Notes: generated by a model not told the origin, from the sequence alone. Positions 46,650 through 59,517 are shown, counted from the first letter of the stretch. The stretch: 64,000 bases of DNA from Cardiocondyla obscurior (GCF_019399895.1 NC_091869.1:3968001-4032000); one strand, 5' to 3'. A program made the numbers and translations.

Positions 46650-48570
46650 ATTTCTAATTAATCGAAACTCCGGCTACCTATTAATAATCGTCGGCAATAA
46701 AAATCCGCAAACCCTGTAAATCCGTTTCGTTTCGCGGTTCGAGCGAACGAGCGAGCGCGGCTTTTCAATTACATTCGCGTCCCACCGCGCGTGTATATTG
46801 ATGTCGATTGAATGCCATCGCTCGCTCGCTCTCGCGCAAGTATTCCAATCATCATTGACTTTTTACAGCGCGCGGCGCCGTGGATTCGCGTCAAGCACGC
46901 GTCTATAAATGGAAAGCTGCAAGTCTCTCTTTCTCTTTCTCATTTTCGCGTTGATGCGCGCACACTTCTCTCGTCCTGCTAGACACCGAAATACAAAAAC
47001 GAAACTGCGCCGCGATTGAAAGGTAAAACGTAATATCGATGTGTAACAAGCCGATACGCTCGTCTTGCGAGTACCAACAAAATGTCTAATTATTATTATT
47101 AATTTTTTTATTGTAACATAAATTAAAATAAGGCTCTTTGGGAACCCTCGCAGATGGAAAAATTCGTTCAAGAGCACGAAAAATATTTCTCGATCATCGA
47201 TCGAGATGTAAAGAAATTGTCAACGATGATGTTTAGCGATATTCAAATGCGATCCTCGGATTAAGCTTTTAGCCGTTTGTTTAACACGCGGTTTAACGTG
47301 CAGAAATTACGCTGGTTTTGCTTTAATCGGATCTCCGGAAAACTCTTGCGTCATGTCAAGCCCTCTTTGCGCTCTGGAGGGACGATATATCGCTCTCGCA
47401 TGCGCGAGATAACTAGTTCGACGGAGCACTTTGCGCTAAATATTCGAATGCATGAAACGCACTCTCGGTCCCTTCGTCGGATGGTACGGTGCACGCGACG
47501 GAATATAGTTCTACTCAATTGTTTCATGGCGGCATAATGAAGCGCTTCTGAACCGGTGTCTATGGCTATTCACTCGCTGTTAGTTACGCGTCTGTTCCGC
47601 CTGTGTCACGCATACTCGAGCGCGCATTTAGCGCCAAACGTGCAACGAGGAAACGTCAACCTCAGATTTTGATGATTGCCAGGGCTGTTAAAAGTCTCAA
47701 AACAACGGATCCGTATCGTTAAAACTTTAGGAATAATACGGGAAGAAAAAAAAAAAAAAAATAGAAGCGACACCGAACGCGACGCCGACTAAAAATTCCG
47801 TGCGTGCGACATAGTATCTAACGATTATAAAAAGTTTCTAAATATCTTTCTATTTCATATTCGAAATTGTATACTTTCTATTTCTGACGTTTAATTAAAA
47901 AACTCAACAGATACAAGTTCATACACATTAATGTTTTATATTAAAAATTTTTTTTTTTTTTAATACGCCGGTCATATTAATAAATGATGTCTCGTCGAAG
48001 TTTTCTCTCTCTCCCCTGTTCTTCTTTGAATTAAATTCTCAATTATTTAAAAGCGCAACTTGGCCAAATATTTTGCCTTCAATTCGATCGTTTAGTTCTC
48101 TAATATTTTCTCGCGCCGTTTGCGAAACGTCCGCGGACTCAATCGCGAATGAGCTGCAAAACCGAATCGAGAAGGGTGGAAAACGCCACCCCGGTAGTTC
48201 CGGGACACTGTGTATAATTTAGATATTCCACGTAGATTGCTTTTGACGGGTGGACGGCCGGCGGCGCTTACTACGCCGACAGCTGCAACCGACTGCTTAT
48301 GTTCTCATCAACGTGCATTAAGACGCTCTCTGCCACCGGTCATTCGCATTAGCGTACCAGGAAAATGAACGGCCATACGCTTGTCTTTCTCATGAGCTCG
48401 GGTACCGCCGCTCCTCCGTTTTTTCTCCGCCCGTCGTCACATCGTCTTTGTACTTCAGCCCGAAAAGAGACAACCGTCGTCCGCCAACGTCAGCTTCGTG
48501 ACGCTAAAGTTAATTAAGTTCAATCTGCGAGTTGAAACGCCCAATAATCGAGGTCGAAATCGGCTTTAAG
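46650..48570. other. Non-coding DNA
   Basis: Mixed DNA with a poly-A run near 47,745 and a T run near 47,950. A repeat-end-like ccgggacactgtgtata sequence lies at 48,200-48,216. No gene recognised. Confidence 0.55.
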
Positions 48571-48579
48571 CCAGTTGGC

Positions 48580-48680
48580 GTTATTATTATTGTTATTATT
48601 ATTAACAGTTTTAATTAATTTAATTAATCAATTAATTAACAATTAAATTAAATTTGTGATTGAATCATTATTAAAGATAT
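48580..48680. promoter_or_regulatory. Dense TAAT/ATTA cluster (homeodomain-type sites)
   Basis: A TTA repeat (48,580-48,604) is followed by about 65 bases with many overlapping TTAATTAA, TAATCAATTA and ATTAAATTA motifs. Homeodomain proteins bind TAAT, and closely spaced palindromic pairs bind paired-class dimers. The same pattern can arise from simple AT-rich repeat slippage, so this is a candidate only. Confidence 0.3.
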
Positions 48681-49385
48681 CTTTTAATTTCACGCTATTT
48701 CGATATGCATATGCAAATCAGTTAATAAAGCGGGACTGAGCACTTCCAGCGCGAAGCAAATTGTAGAAACTAGTACACGCTTTTTATCATTCGTCTGCTA
48801 AAAGGTTGGTTTCTGCTATTGCTTCTTATTATCACTATTTGCTTTAACAACTGTAATTCGCTTCTAATCACCGTTCATTTCTAGATCGCGGTGCTAATTA
48901 TGATAGCGTTATTTATTGCACAGTACTGTACACGCTGCCGCGTGTTACACACACGACGTTACTCTTACGTAACGTCGAGGAAATAAAATTTCATTATCCG
49001 CAGCTAGAGTTAGCCGACCTTAGTGAAACCGGCTCTAAGGCCACTTGTCAAGTGCAGGATTCGTACGTTTTCCGCACCGTTGTCCTTCGTATCAACGTTG
49101 ACAATTTTTGACGCGGCGCCGAAAAATCGTGACCGTCACGAGACTTTGACGTTTAAGATGCGACAGACATTCCCGCGTGTTTTAAATTGCTCGAGTCTCC
49201 GATTCAACTATTTCGAACATTCCCCAGTTTTTCATCTCCTCCCATCCTCGTCCCCCCGTCCCTCTTTGTCATTTGCAGCATAAATACCTCTTCCCGTTCT
49301 TTTCGCACACCCTTCCTCGTTTAAAATCTTTGAATCGTTTTATTTTATTTTATTTTTTTGATCTATTGCCAAAGCTCCCAGAAAA
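48681..49385. other. Non-coding DNA
   Basis: Mixed DNA with a small CT-rich patch at 49,230-49,270 and a TTTTA repeat at 49,339-49,356. No gene recognised. Confidence 0.55.
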
Positions 49386-49439
49386 ATGTTAAGAATCCAA
49401 TTCTGAAGGTTCAGGTATAGAAAACCAGTGTGTATGATA

Positions 49440-49476
49440 TTCGACCGAGACCGAAACCGAGACCGAGACCGAAACT
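49440..49476 (+). repeat. (GAGACC/GAAACC)n minisatellite
   Basis: Six-base units gaccga and gaaacc alternate about six times. On the - strand it encodes Ser-Val repeats inside a 117-codon open frame (49,389-49,742). Confidence 0.8.
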
Positions 49477-49742
49477 AAAAGAGTCTTAGGAAAGTAACAC
49501 AATTTTTTAAAAGCCTTTAGCAGTCTCCTCTTTTGAAAATAAGATTTTGTTAAATCATAATCTGAATGTAATTTACCAAAGGATGTATAAATATACATAT
49601 TGCTAACGAAGCAGAAATGAGTTGTGATAATAATATGAGGAGGTAAAAATTGGTAAGAAGAGCTGACAGTTTCTCGCGACCTAAGATATATAAATATGTA
49701 TATAGAAGAGGGTCTTAATTTCCAAGCGAGGGAATCGCGCAT

Positions 49743-51690
49743 AATTTTTAATCAGAGCCTCGCTTGCCAAAATATTTAACGTAGGAAATTAAATGTAGGA
49801 AATTAAAAAAGTTACGAAAAGACCGGTGTCTAATTAAATTCTTGCTCGCGAAGAACTCTTACTCCAGATTTGAAAAAAAAGAAAAAAAAAAAAAAAAGAA
49901 AGAAAAAGGGAATTTTTAAGTGTAGGAGAAAGCGCGACAGCTTCTGCATCCCACGCGTTGAAGAATCGATGCTTACGTCGACAATAAATATCTACACGAA
50001 AGTCTCAGTCTCCTTTGTCTAACAAAGAAAGTCGGGCCCCACGAGGAAAGTATCGTAGCGAGATGGATGAGTCTATCTCGAGTAGCGAAACGATCAAATT
50101 TCACATGCGCGAACTGTAACTGACCTTTACCGGAGAAAGCTTAATCCTGGTGGAATAGAGCCCATGTTCGACTCGTGTTTTGTTAGCGTAAATAAATTAG
50201 CTGGCGAAAATCAATCATTCCCGACACGAATCACGACGAATTAAAGCATCGCTTTTCCATTTTTATTCCCGCTTATATTTATAATTATAATTCTTTTCCG
50301 ATCGCTTCTGCGTAACGTGAGACGTTTGGAAAAGTGAGTGTTGAAATACTCATTTTACAGTTATTATTCAGTGTCGAATATTAACACGCAGCCGGGTCTG
50401 AAAATTATACGTTGTCGCTTAAGGAAAATTGACACGCGCACTCCGGACTTTTCTCGACCGCAAAATTTCTAGTCTGTTTCCGTACGACGGACTCGGTAAT
50501 CTACCGTTTAATAAATCGGATCATCGATCTAGATTCCGAACTTGCCGTTTCGCTCGGCCAACTTTCTTGTTTTCGCTTAAATGGGCCTTTAACTTTCCTC
50601 GTTTCGAGGAAAAGATTCTAAATTTCTCTGTAAAAATAAACTTGATAAAGTACGTTTTGCTACAAAGAACGATAGTATAATATCGTTTAGCAGAAAAATC
50701 GAGAGAGAGAGAGAGAAAGAGAAAAATTTCACTTTATTTTTCATTATATGTAATGCACTTTTTTTATTTTCAAATATCGTTAAGTGCTTTCTCTGAAACT
50801 GCACAATATTTTACGTATTAATAGTCAAGAAAAAATGTTTCAATAACAGATTTATCAAAATTAATAATATATGTACGTAATAAAATCGCAAAAAGTGTAT
50901 AAAAAAAACCTAAAGATATTCGAATCTATATTAAGCAAGTCCTGGTCTTTTAATTATTTATTTAATTTAATTTTTTTTTTTTAGGAGAGAAAAAAAATTA
51001 AATTTTAATTAGGAAAAAATGTAAAATTAGAACTCGAAAGTAGATGACTGAATCGTAGGTTTTGTTATTAAATATTACAGTTGTGTACCAACTGCAGCAT
51101 CATTACGACCACACGAAAGTGGTCGAGCACATTGCATAGGTCAGGTCGTGATTCGTAGCAATCTGTATACTGTTATAATAGCATTCTCTTTCATTCACTA
51201 GATTTCACTACCTGCTCGTTAGGATACCCATTTTTTTGAAAAAGCAGGAAACAAGGCAGAAGGAAGGAAATAATACACGATGACACGAAAAGAAACTGTA
51301 AATTAGTATATATATTTTTTTTTTTTCGTAAGATTTCATAAAGTTTCAGTAAAATAATTTTAATTCTCTTTTTTCTATGCTACTTTTCGTGTTTGGCTGT
51401 TATTATTTCGTTCCATAACGATGGTTACGCATCGTCGAATAGATACGTGACACGCTGTAGAAAAATTTACTAAGTATCAAATTTTTTTTTTTTTGTTTTA
51501 AATTTGTACCGTAACAAATTTTTTTAGGTAGGTAAAAATTTTTAATATTCCTCGTATTCAAAAATAGCTACTTGACTTCTCAATTGTGATTGGTCGCTTC
51601 TTTCACCTCTCACATCCTACGAACGTACTTTTGTGTGCGACACGACCCTTTTTTTGGGAAAAAAGAATATTAGCTGTCCCATTTTTTTTT
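49743..51690. other. AT-rich non-coding DNA
   Basis: A-rich runs at 49,873-49,900, two copies of gtaggaaattaa at about 49,781-49,806, and T runs at 50,971, 51,315 and 51,483. An inverted CCAAT box (ATTGG) is at 51,589. No gene recognised. Confidence 0.55.
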
Positions 51691-52599
51691 TCCAATGGAA
51701 AACGAAATATGCAAAGGACATGAAAAATGCGGTGAAAGAAGTGCTTGGCTAGCCTGCTGCGTTTATCTCAGTTCTTTGGGATGCTTGTACGAGTACAACA
51801 CGTTTTTCATTCAGCTTGTAAAGAAGCCACAGACTCGCGCGATAGATGCTTTACCACGGCACAAAGTTCTGTTTGCAACGTTTTGTCTTACGGAATTTAA
51901 GTCGTCTCCGCGATCGGCAGGTAAAGTGACACAGCGCTTTTCAGAATTTCGTTGCTTAGCTCCCTAGTTCAATTATACATCAGCGGCGGCTACATCCGGC
52001 AGTCGAAACGAAATCTATTAAATGAACAGCGTGCATGCTTTCAGCGATTTTACTCGAAACTTCAATCGAGTGCGTCGCACGTCATGTTCATTTGTCACGA
52101 GTATCTTTTTCTATTTAACGTTTTTCTGCGCTGCAAAATGAACCGGCGTTATGAAAGCGAGGAGAAAGCTAGAGGCGCATGGGATACCCGGTACGCCTTC
52201 GAGTAAAATTGAACGCTCGGTTTTATGACGTTCGTTACGTTTATGCGTTCTCCGACTGCATATTGAAAATTGCTAATCTTTTTATCACTCGAACGTTAAA
52301 CGGGACTTTGACGATGTTAATTAAGAATCTTATCACCTTGTTCCTCCCAACCTTCTCTAATTTCGTTACTCCCCTCCCCCCCGTCGCCCTTTTTGTACTT
52401 GATAACTTTGTGACGGACATGAGAGTCTACTTGATGAACCTAACGCCAGATGTACGAATATAAACAAATGTGAATGTAACAGACTAGTATTAACGAATGC
52501 GAGCCAATTTTGCAAAGAGAAAAAACTAAAAGGAACAACGCTAGTCCGGTAAATCATTACGTCGTTACGGCGATATCGTAAAACGAGGAGAAACATGGT

Positions 52600-53390
52600 C
52601 GAGTGCTTCGTGTCGTCGTCGTCGTCGTTCCATGGATATTTCCGCTGCGATCAACGGAGGGCAAAAGAGGTGCGGAAGGGTGAGGCGGTCGAGGGTGAGC
52701 CGCGGACGAGACAAGCCGCGGGGAAGGAGCGAGGAAGAGGGAGAGAGACAGGCCGAGAGGGTGAATCACGGAGGGGTGCTGCGAGTCGAAAGGACTAGGT
52801 GCCGAGGGGTGTCTCTTTTGAGCCGCCTGAACTTTGCCAAGTTCGAAACCGTCCGAGGCCGATGGCGACTCCATCCCCTTCGCGCCGCGTCCCCCTTCAT
52901 CGCGGCTCACCCCTTCCGTCACTTCCCTTTCTCTCTCTCTCTCTCTCTCTCTCGTTCTCTCTTCGTCTTTCCTTCTTCGTCTGCTCGTCTCTCTTCCTTC
53001 CCACCCGTCGACCCCGCCGATGTACTCGGCGTACCCTCGCCGCCGCCGCCGCCGTCGCGGTATTATGGAAATTTTGAACCAATTCGAAAATCAATAGCCA
53101 CCGCCGCGGGGAAGAGCGCCGAGACGGCCTGCGTCGCGGCGGGAGCGAACGCGCCGCGCCTTCCGAGCCTGGCTTTTTCAGCGTCTGAGAAAATGCGAAA
53201 TGTCTCCTCCACCGTCTATTCTGTTACCGCTTGGACGACAGCGAGGGCAGCCTCCGTCCCTCCCTCGGTCTCGTCCAGCAGATTCCCCTGTCTTAGTTAC
53301 AGGATAAAATACCTAGCCGACGCTTTCGCTTCGCGTTTCAAGGGTGGGCAGAAAAAGAGTCTGGACTGTCGTTCGCGAATGATAATATAA
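52600..53390. promoter_or_regulatory. CpG island E with purine-to-pyrimidine switch
   Basis: The + strand is purine-rich at 52,660-52,795 and pyrimidine-rich at 52,870-53,020, including a (CT)n array at about 52,930-52,953. A (CGC)n patch is at 53,038-53,058. A 252-codon frame spans it, but the - strand and other + frames are open too. A promoter or 5' UTR nature is inferred from composition. Confidence 0.35.
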
Positions 53391-54206
53391 ATTACGGTGG
53401 CAGATTTATTATTGTTAGAATTACGTTCGAGATTTGTAAAATCTTGAGGTACATTAATAAGACGTATATTTTTTTGTTTTTCCTATTCGCCACGACCGAC
53501 GTTTGTACGTTTTCAAATCGAGTTTGCAAATTTAACCCGGCAAGAAAACCAGCGGGATTATTATGCCGCGCTCGCGATTCCCTCGGCCGTTCTGTGATTT
53601 TCAAAAAAGAACTTGGCGGTTTTTGCGAGCGACTGAAATCGCGATAGCGACTTTTTCACCGCCGACGACGACGTCGAAATTCCGTTGTCTCGGCGGCTCA
53701 GGAATCGCTTTGGTTCTCATGAGTCGGCCGCGCGAAGGATAAAAGGTAGGGAGAATTGTGGCGAGAGAGACAGCGAGCGGGGAGAAGGGGGCGCCCACGG
53801 ATGGCGGGGAGAGCTTTTTTCGTTTTACAAACTGGTTCAATTTTTTCTCAAAAAGCGGGTGAACACCACGGGAACCGGTTATATCTACGCCGAGAACCGA
53901 AACCGAGGTACGGGAAGAAGAAAGAGCGATAGAATGGGGAGAGAGACAAACCGGGGAGGGAATGGTAGACTTCTCATCTTCTCATCGCGAGCTCCAGGCC
54001 TGTACCGAGATAGCATTCCGTTCCGAATCCGATTAACCCTCTCGCAATACGAATACCTTCTTTCAGAAGAACGACAGTTTTCCCCGTGAAAAATAGATTG
54101 TTAAAAGTTTTAATTTTATTACGTTTTTAATTACGTCGTATTTGACGTTATAACGCGAGAGAGTTATGAACGCCCATAAAGCTGTTGTATATATGTATAT
54201 ATATAA

Positions 54207-54239
<33 letters not shown>

Positions 54240-54982
54240 CTTTTAATTCATTTTTTATTCAGTTGGGCATAATTAAAATTTTTTGTGATATTCAAACATT
54301 TGAAATTGAAATAATGTAATTAAATTTTTTATCATAAAATGTAAAATGTAATCTTTATAAACATTTAAATTTTTTTTCACGTGCCAAATGTGATTCGACA
54401 GAAATATTAATAGGCCGGTCCGAAATGAAAAATTTCCAAAGCGACTTCTATTTTTGACGATCATAATCACGGTAATTATTCCATTGTACGCCGGTTATTG
54501 TTATCAACTCAGGAACAACGTTAAATCGGAGTGTTGTTCCCGCGGCGAACCGTTTTCGTGTAATATCGGGTACCATGAATTTCCGCGTCAATGGAAGTCT
54601 CGTGAACCGCGCGGAAAAGCTCAAACATTTGTGCCCGAGGAGTGTTTGCGGAGCGACGTGTGCCGCCGTTTAACGTAAACGTTGCTGGCAACTTTATGGA
54701 AATCTCGGCGGGGGAATTTTGCGCCTTAAATTACGGTAAATTATTGTCGCGATATTATAATGCGCGGCCGCCTGTCTTCCATAATAGTATTCCGCGATTC
54801 GGGCCGATTCGCTCGCCGGTTCCGCCAGTCGCTCTCGCCGGGTTTAATAATAATGAAAATGTCGCGCTTCGGTAATGAGGAGGGCATTGTTGGGAATAGT
54901 CGCGACAGCGCGATGCATTTATTCGTACGTCAATCGCTGTTTTTTTTTTTTGGCTTTTTTTTGTTTTTCTTTGCGACGCCAG
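53391..54982. other. Non-coding DNA
   Basis: Mixed DNA, including a TA-rich patch and a 26-T run at 54,207-54,232. No gene recognised. Confidence 0.55.
54207..54232 (+). repeat. Poly-T tract, 26 bases
   Basis: Uninterrupted T run directly after a TA/TATG microsatellite. Confidence 0.9.
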
Positions 54983-55022
54983 GACGTTTATTTTTACGAG
55001 AACCGTTTTCAGAACAGAAAAA
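54983..55022 (+). other. Exon-like 40-nt segment, + strand
   Basis: A long T-rich tract ending in gcgacgccag precedes the segment, and GAAAAA before gtaagtt follows it. All three frames are open; phase 0 reads DVYFYENRFQNRK. A second acceptor (ccgttttcag) lies inside it. The border signals are good but the exon is isolated, so chance is possible. Confidence 0.25.
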
Positions 55023-55305
55023 GTAAGTTAAAAAATTTGAAACCACGCGAATAATATTCCGCGAAAGTATTGTTTGAACGGCGGCACTTAGGACGCGTTT
55101 TAGAATATGCTCTCGAAAAAGTGGAACGTGAAAAATAAAATTTTCATATTACATCTATGTATATTTCCAAGGTGCCGGCTGTCTTCGGCGCAAACGCATT
55201 CTATTTTCGCATGCCCGGCGATATCGCGATTGTTATGATAACAACGGCGGGACTCTAAGGCGATTTAAAAAAGGCTTTTGTGCATGACACACTTTTCCCT
55301 TTCGC

Positions 55306-55343
55306 GAAACCTACTTAGGGGAAGCCGGCGCGAAGTAGGTTTC
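55306..55343. other. Perfect 11-bp inverted repeat
   Basis: gaaacctactt (55306-55316) and its exact complement (55333-55343) flank a 16-base GC-rich spacer. Function unknown. Confidence 0.7.
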
Positions 55344-58300
55344 CATTAGCAGCTGCGTATTATTATTTAGCAGACACACTCTGAGGAATCCAGAAAAGTA
55401 TATTTCAGTGACGTGCACCAGGCACCCTTGGCCCCGGCGCGGTATCAGGTCGATTTAGATTTCGCGAATGCTCTTCATCGATCAAGGAATCCGTCACTAA
55501 AATTAAGATCGGCATTTCGAAGTGGGCCATCCGGCCGGTTAAATTTAATTTTGCACCAATCGGAACAATTCGCCGGCATCGAGGAAGCAGAAAATAAATT
55601 CTAAATAATGAAAATGTATTCGTCACGTCGGATTAGTGCGGAACGAGCCGTAATTATCGTGCCCGTTATCGGTGTAAGCACCATTGACATTGGCGGCGGC
55701 GGGCGTTATCGGGGACTGCTAAATGCGGACGCGTTACGGTCGCGTTATTCCAAAATTGCTGTAATATTCTCGCGACTAAAATTACCCCGGGCTTATACGA
55801 ATTTAGGAATGTAGGACGAGCGAAGGAGATCGACGGGTCTCGGCCTTCGCTCTTCGCCGTGGCTTCGAGGAGATCGATTATTAATTCGCGCCGCAGAAAG
55901 ATTCCGTCACAACACTGAAAAATTCATGCCCGCGAGTGCGCGATTTTCGCGAATTTTTCTTACGTTAACTGTGCGGCGATCGATCAACCGACCGCCTCGA
56001 AACTGGCAAGGTCGAGTTGCGGAAAAACAATTTGGCGGCCGGCTTCATGTTTCATGAAGGCTCTCTGCCTGGTCATTGGCCAGGAAATGCGGCTTTCAAC
56101 CCGCGAGATTTAACCTCCTGACGTTCGATAGTACGTTCGAGACTACGCCGCGAAGCGTTACATTAACATTTTTCAGAAAAAAAAAGAAAAAAAAAATTTA
56201 GAACGACTGTTTAGGAAAGGCAGCGTTTCGAGAAAAAGAAAATCTCGGAGTTAGAAAGTTCAGTAGAACGGAAAAATTCAATTTTTCCGGCCTTGGCCGA
56301 GCATTTTTCATTTATAAACACGCGATATATTTAACGTAATTACATTTAGAAACTATCCTGTGACCTATTTTTTAAATGTTTCGCTTAACATTTAGACGAA
56401 CTCGGGATAAGTTCGGGGATTAAGAACGCCTTTAATAATTGATTTATTCCTATTTAATTTGCTCTTTTCAAAGAATTGGGTTAGAGTCGTGCAATTTTTG
56501 GATAATCGACTTTCAAGCTACGAATGTTGCTCTGCAAAATTTAGCACTCGCATTCTTTGAAAGCGCGAGCGAGCTGAGAAAATACAGCTCACACTGCGGA
56601 TTAATAAGTCTGGTCTCTTTTTTTTTCAATCGTCCATTTAGCACGCCTTTCTCTATGGTTCACTTCTTAACTCTTTGATGCTATTTTTCTTCTTGAACGT
56701 GTCGTCATCGAATAATTCAAATGCTTCTAAAGTGCAATATGTTTCTAACAAATTGCTGTACTGCTTCACATTCTTTATTTAACATCTCGCGGGCCCTTTA
56801 AGGATTTATCGATATCATTATCCATTAATACCGTTTAATGTCATTGAAAAATTCTCGCAAAGCGAAACTCCCGGTAACCGAGAGACGGACGGAAAAATAG
56901 ATTTCAATAATCCATGCAGTCACATCATTATTAATGGCGCTTCAAGATTAATGTGACTTTGATAAGACAATTGTAACGTATCGATTCCTACCGATTGTAT
57001 TCCTCGAATACAGAAAGAGAGAGAGAGAGAGAAAGTTCAAGCTTTGTTTTATCGACTATGCGGGCTCTTTTATTCGTTCACGAGCGCAACGACGAGGACT
57101 TCCCGCGACGTTTCGAAGTTACAAGCATTTAATAAATCCGCCAAATTTGCAAATATAAAAAATTAACGAAAACAACAACCTGCACTCGTGATTAAACAAG
57201 TAAATGCATTTTTTTTTCTCCCACCCATTTCTCGAAAATCAATGTGAAAACTACGATACTAGATTTCTTGAGATTCAAATTGATGGCAACGGCGTTATTT
57301 TCATTAAAAAAAAAAATAATAATAATAAATAAAGACTGCGGCGAGGAGAACTTCTATTAAAATTTCACTTTGCGCTAATGACAGATTTAAAACTCGAAGA
57401 ATTCCTCCGTCATTCGTAATGGAAATTAAAGTTCCTCAATTACGGGAGCGTTTCCCATTTTGTTTGCGCAATTTGCAGCCACTCGCCAATAATCCAAGCT
57501 TTTTTCGCGAGGCGGATAATTCTGCAAGTGCGCGATGTAATTCCGGCGATCCGACGACGGCGGATCCGGTTATCGGAATATCTTCGGACAGTTCTTTAAA
57601 ATAAACACAAAAGAGCTTTAAACAAGCAAGCATGTCCTCACTTTATCTCGCCGCGTCTCTCGATCGTACGTCATCGTAAACAGAAGTATATCGTATAACT
57701 CGCGAGACTCGGTGGCGATGACCCAGAACGTAACAAATCTCGCCGCGAGACGACGTTCTGGATTGTTTGCACGCGCGGGAGAGAGTTTCTCCTTATCCAG
57801 AATTCTCGCTTTGACGCGCCGAGCAGTTAGCGAGACGCATTGTCCACTATCGGGGTGCTGCTGCCAGTTTCGCGAGCAGCCGCGTCGGGCTCGCGCGAAT
57901 CCGTCCGGCGCGTAATCAGTTCTCGTGATCTCTGTGTCGCGTTGGAATGTCTACGTGCGTCGCGTTAACAGGACACGGTCTCGACGTCAACGCGAATCGC
58001 CATTGCAGTTGTAACTTAACGAAACATTTAACGTCAAACATGTCAAAATAATTACAAAAAAATTTTTTTTTTTTTTTTTTATTTATTACTTTTACCTCGC
58101 GTCTCATTTTGAACGCGAAACGTTTGACGTTCAAGAACAGCGTCGTTGGATTTCTTATCAACGCTTACTACCGAATATGCGTTCAGTGAACCCGAGCCTC
58201 GACTTTTCCAAAGAGTTACTGCGTCGTTTTTATTGTTCGCGGAGAAATCGATGACGCAGAAATAAGAATTTTATTAAAAAAAAAATTTTTTTATTTTATT

Positions 58301-59055
58301 TTATTTTATTTTTTTAATGAAACTCAGGCCGCATTTTATATAAAAATGAGATTTCACCGAGAGGAAAAGCTGAGCGAGCGATAAAGGCGTAAGTGTTGCC
58401 GAAACTCACGGTCTTACAGAAATATTTTTTTCGCAAATTTATCGGGGCCGGCGCGATGCAATTGCTCGCCGCAATTAATCGCGAGCGTCCTGCGTTAATC
58501 GCGAAGTACCGCGGTCGAGCACCGAGCGTGAAGCCTCGCCGACTGACTGGTTTTTTTTTCTTTTTTCCCCCCGGTCTTTTTTCTTTTCCCCCTTTTTCCG
58601 CGCTTCTCTCTGGTATTTTTCTTTTTATTTTTTTATACGTAACCGACGATTTATGACGCACGTTATACATTGTAGCTTTGACCCCGCCCCGCGTGTGCTT
58701 TTATTTACGTTTACTAGCGCGCTGCGTCGCGCCGACGATAATGAGGCCGTACGGCGGTAACGAACTAATGTCACTAATTACGATAACACGTGTCTCACTA
58801 ATAACTGCTTAGGCCGCCGACTTATCGCCGCGCGAGTTTATCGGTCGCTGCAATCTTCTCAGATCTGACTTCAGATTTCACACGCTCGTAATTTAATGAC
58901 GTGTCGCGTCGACGAATAATGCAGTGAATTATTTCCCTGATTGATTAAAATGATCAACGGAAGTTTTTTTTTTAATTTTAATAACGGCAACTTGGAATTC
59001 GTCAGCTTTTTTCAGGATAATGTATGAATAGTATCTTCTCGAGTTATAAATCTAA
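55344..59055. other. Non-coding DNA
   Basis: Intron-like or intergenic DNA with a GA array (57,016-57,032), AAT repeats at 57,317-57,329 and T runs (58,060-58,080). Open frames are short and unrecognised. Confidence 0.55.
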
Positions 59056-59059
59056 TATC

Positions 59060-59093
59060 GCCGAGAATACGTTCTCTCGAACATATTCTCGGC
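59060..59093. other. Perfect 10-bp inverted repeat
   Basis: gccgagaata (59060-59069) and its exact complement (59084-59093) around 14 bases. It borders a distinct purine-rich segment on the right. Confidence 0.7.
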
Positions 59094-59102
59094 AACGTGT
59101 AG

Positions 59103-59310
59103 AGCCATATTCGGAGACTACGGGGGCGTAAAATAGGGGTAGTTGGCGAAAACCGATGCAAAGAGGTCATCGACCTAAGACAGGGCAACCGAGGGGAGAA
59201 GGGAAACCGAAAAGTACAAAAAGAGATGGAAAATCCTGAAAGAAATAGTCAGAGACACGCGGCAATTCCGCAACAATAGTAGTCATAGTAGGTCACCGCG
59301 TTTTGCTGAG
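59103..59310 (+). other. Coding-like purine-rich segment of unknown origin
   Basis: A + strand frame without ATG stays open from just after a TAG at about 59,100 to a TAG at about 59,277. It is rich in Lys, Glu, Arg and Gln (for example KEVIDLRQGNRGEKGN). Composition differs from the flanking DNA. It could be a fragment of a transposon ORF, an internal exon, or chance. No family recognised. Confidence 0.2.
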
Positions 59311-59517
59311 GAAACCCTAACCCTCGCGACTTGCCAACGCACAGTAATCCCTCCGTCGCGTCCTTAAAAAATCGCGTTTCGCATCCCTGAGAAACCAAAG
59401 TCTATCCTTGCGACGTAAAGAAATTACCGAGCTTTCGTAGAAAAGCGAGATTCAACTCGCAAAATGTACGCTTACTGCCTCTCGAAATTGGCGCGTAAGT
59501 CCTTAAGTGAAACGCGT

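Noticed and set aside
52632..53390. 252-codon + strand frame
   Set aside because: Spans the purine-to-pyrimidine island E and includes CT-repeat-encoded Ser-Leu runs; opposite strand also open.
55229..55242. Second match to the degenerate X-box consensus
   Set aside because: About three chance matches are expected; it is AT-rich, far from ideal and not in a promoter-like island.
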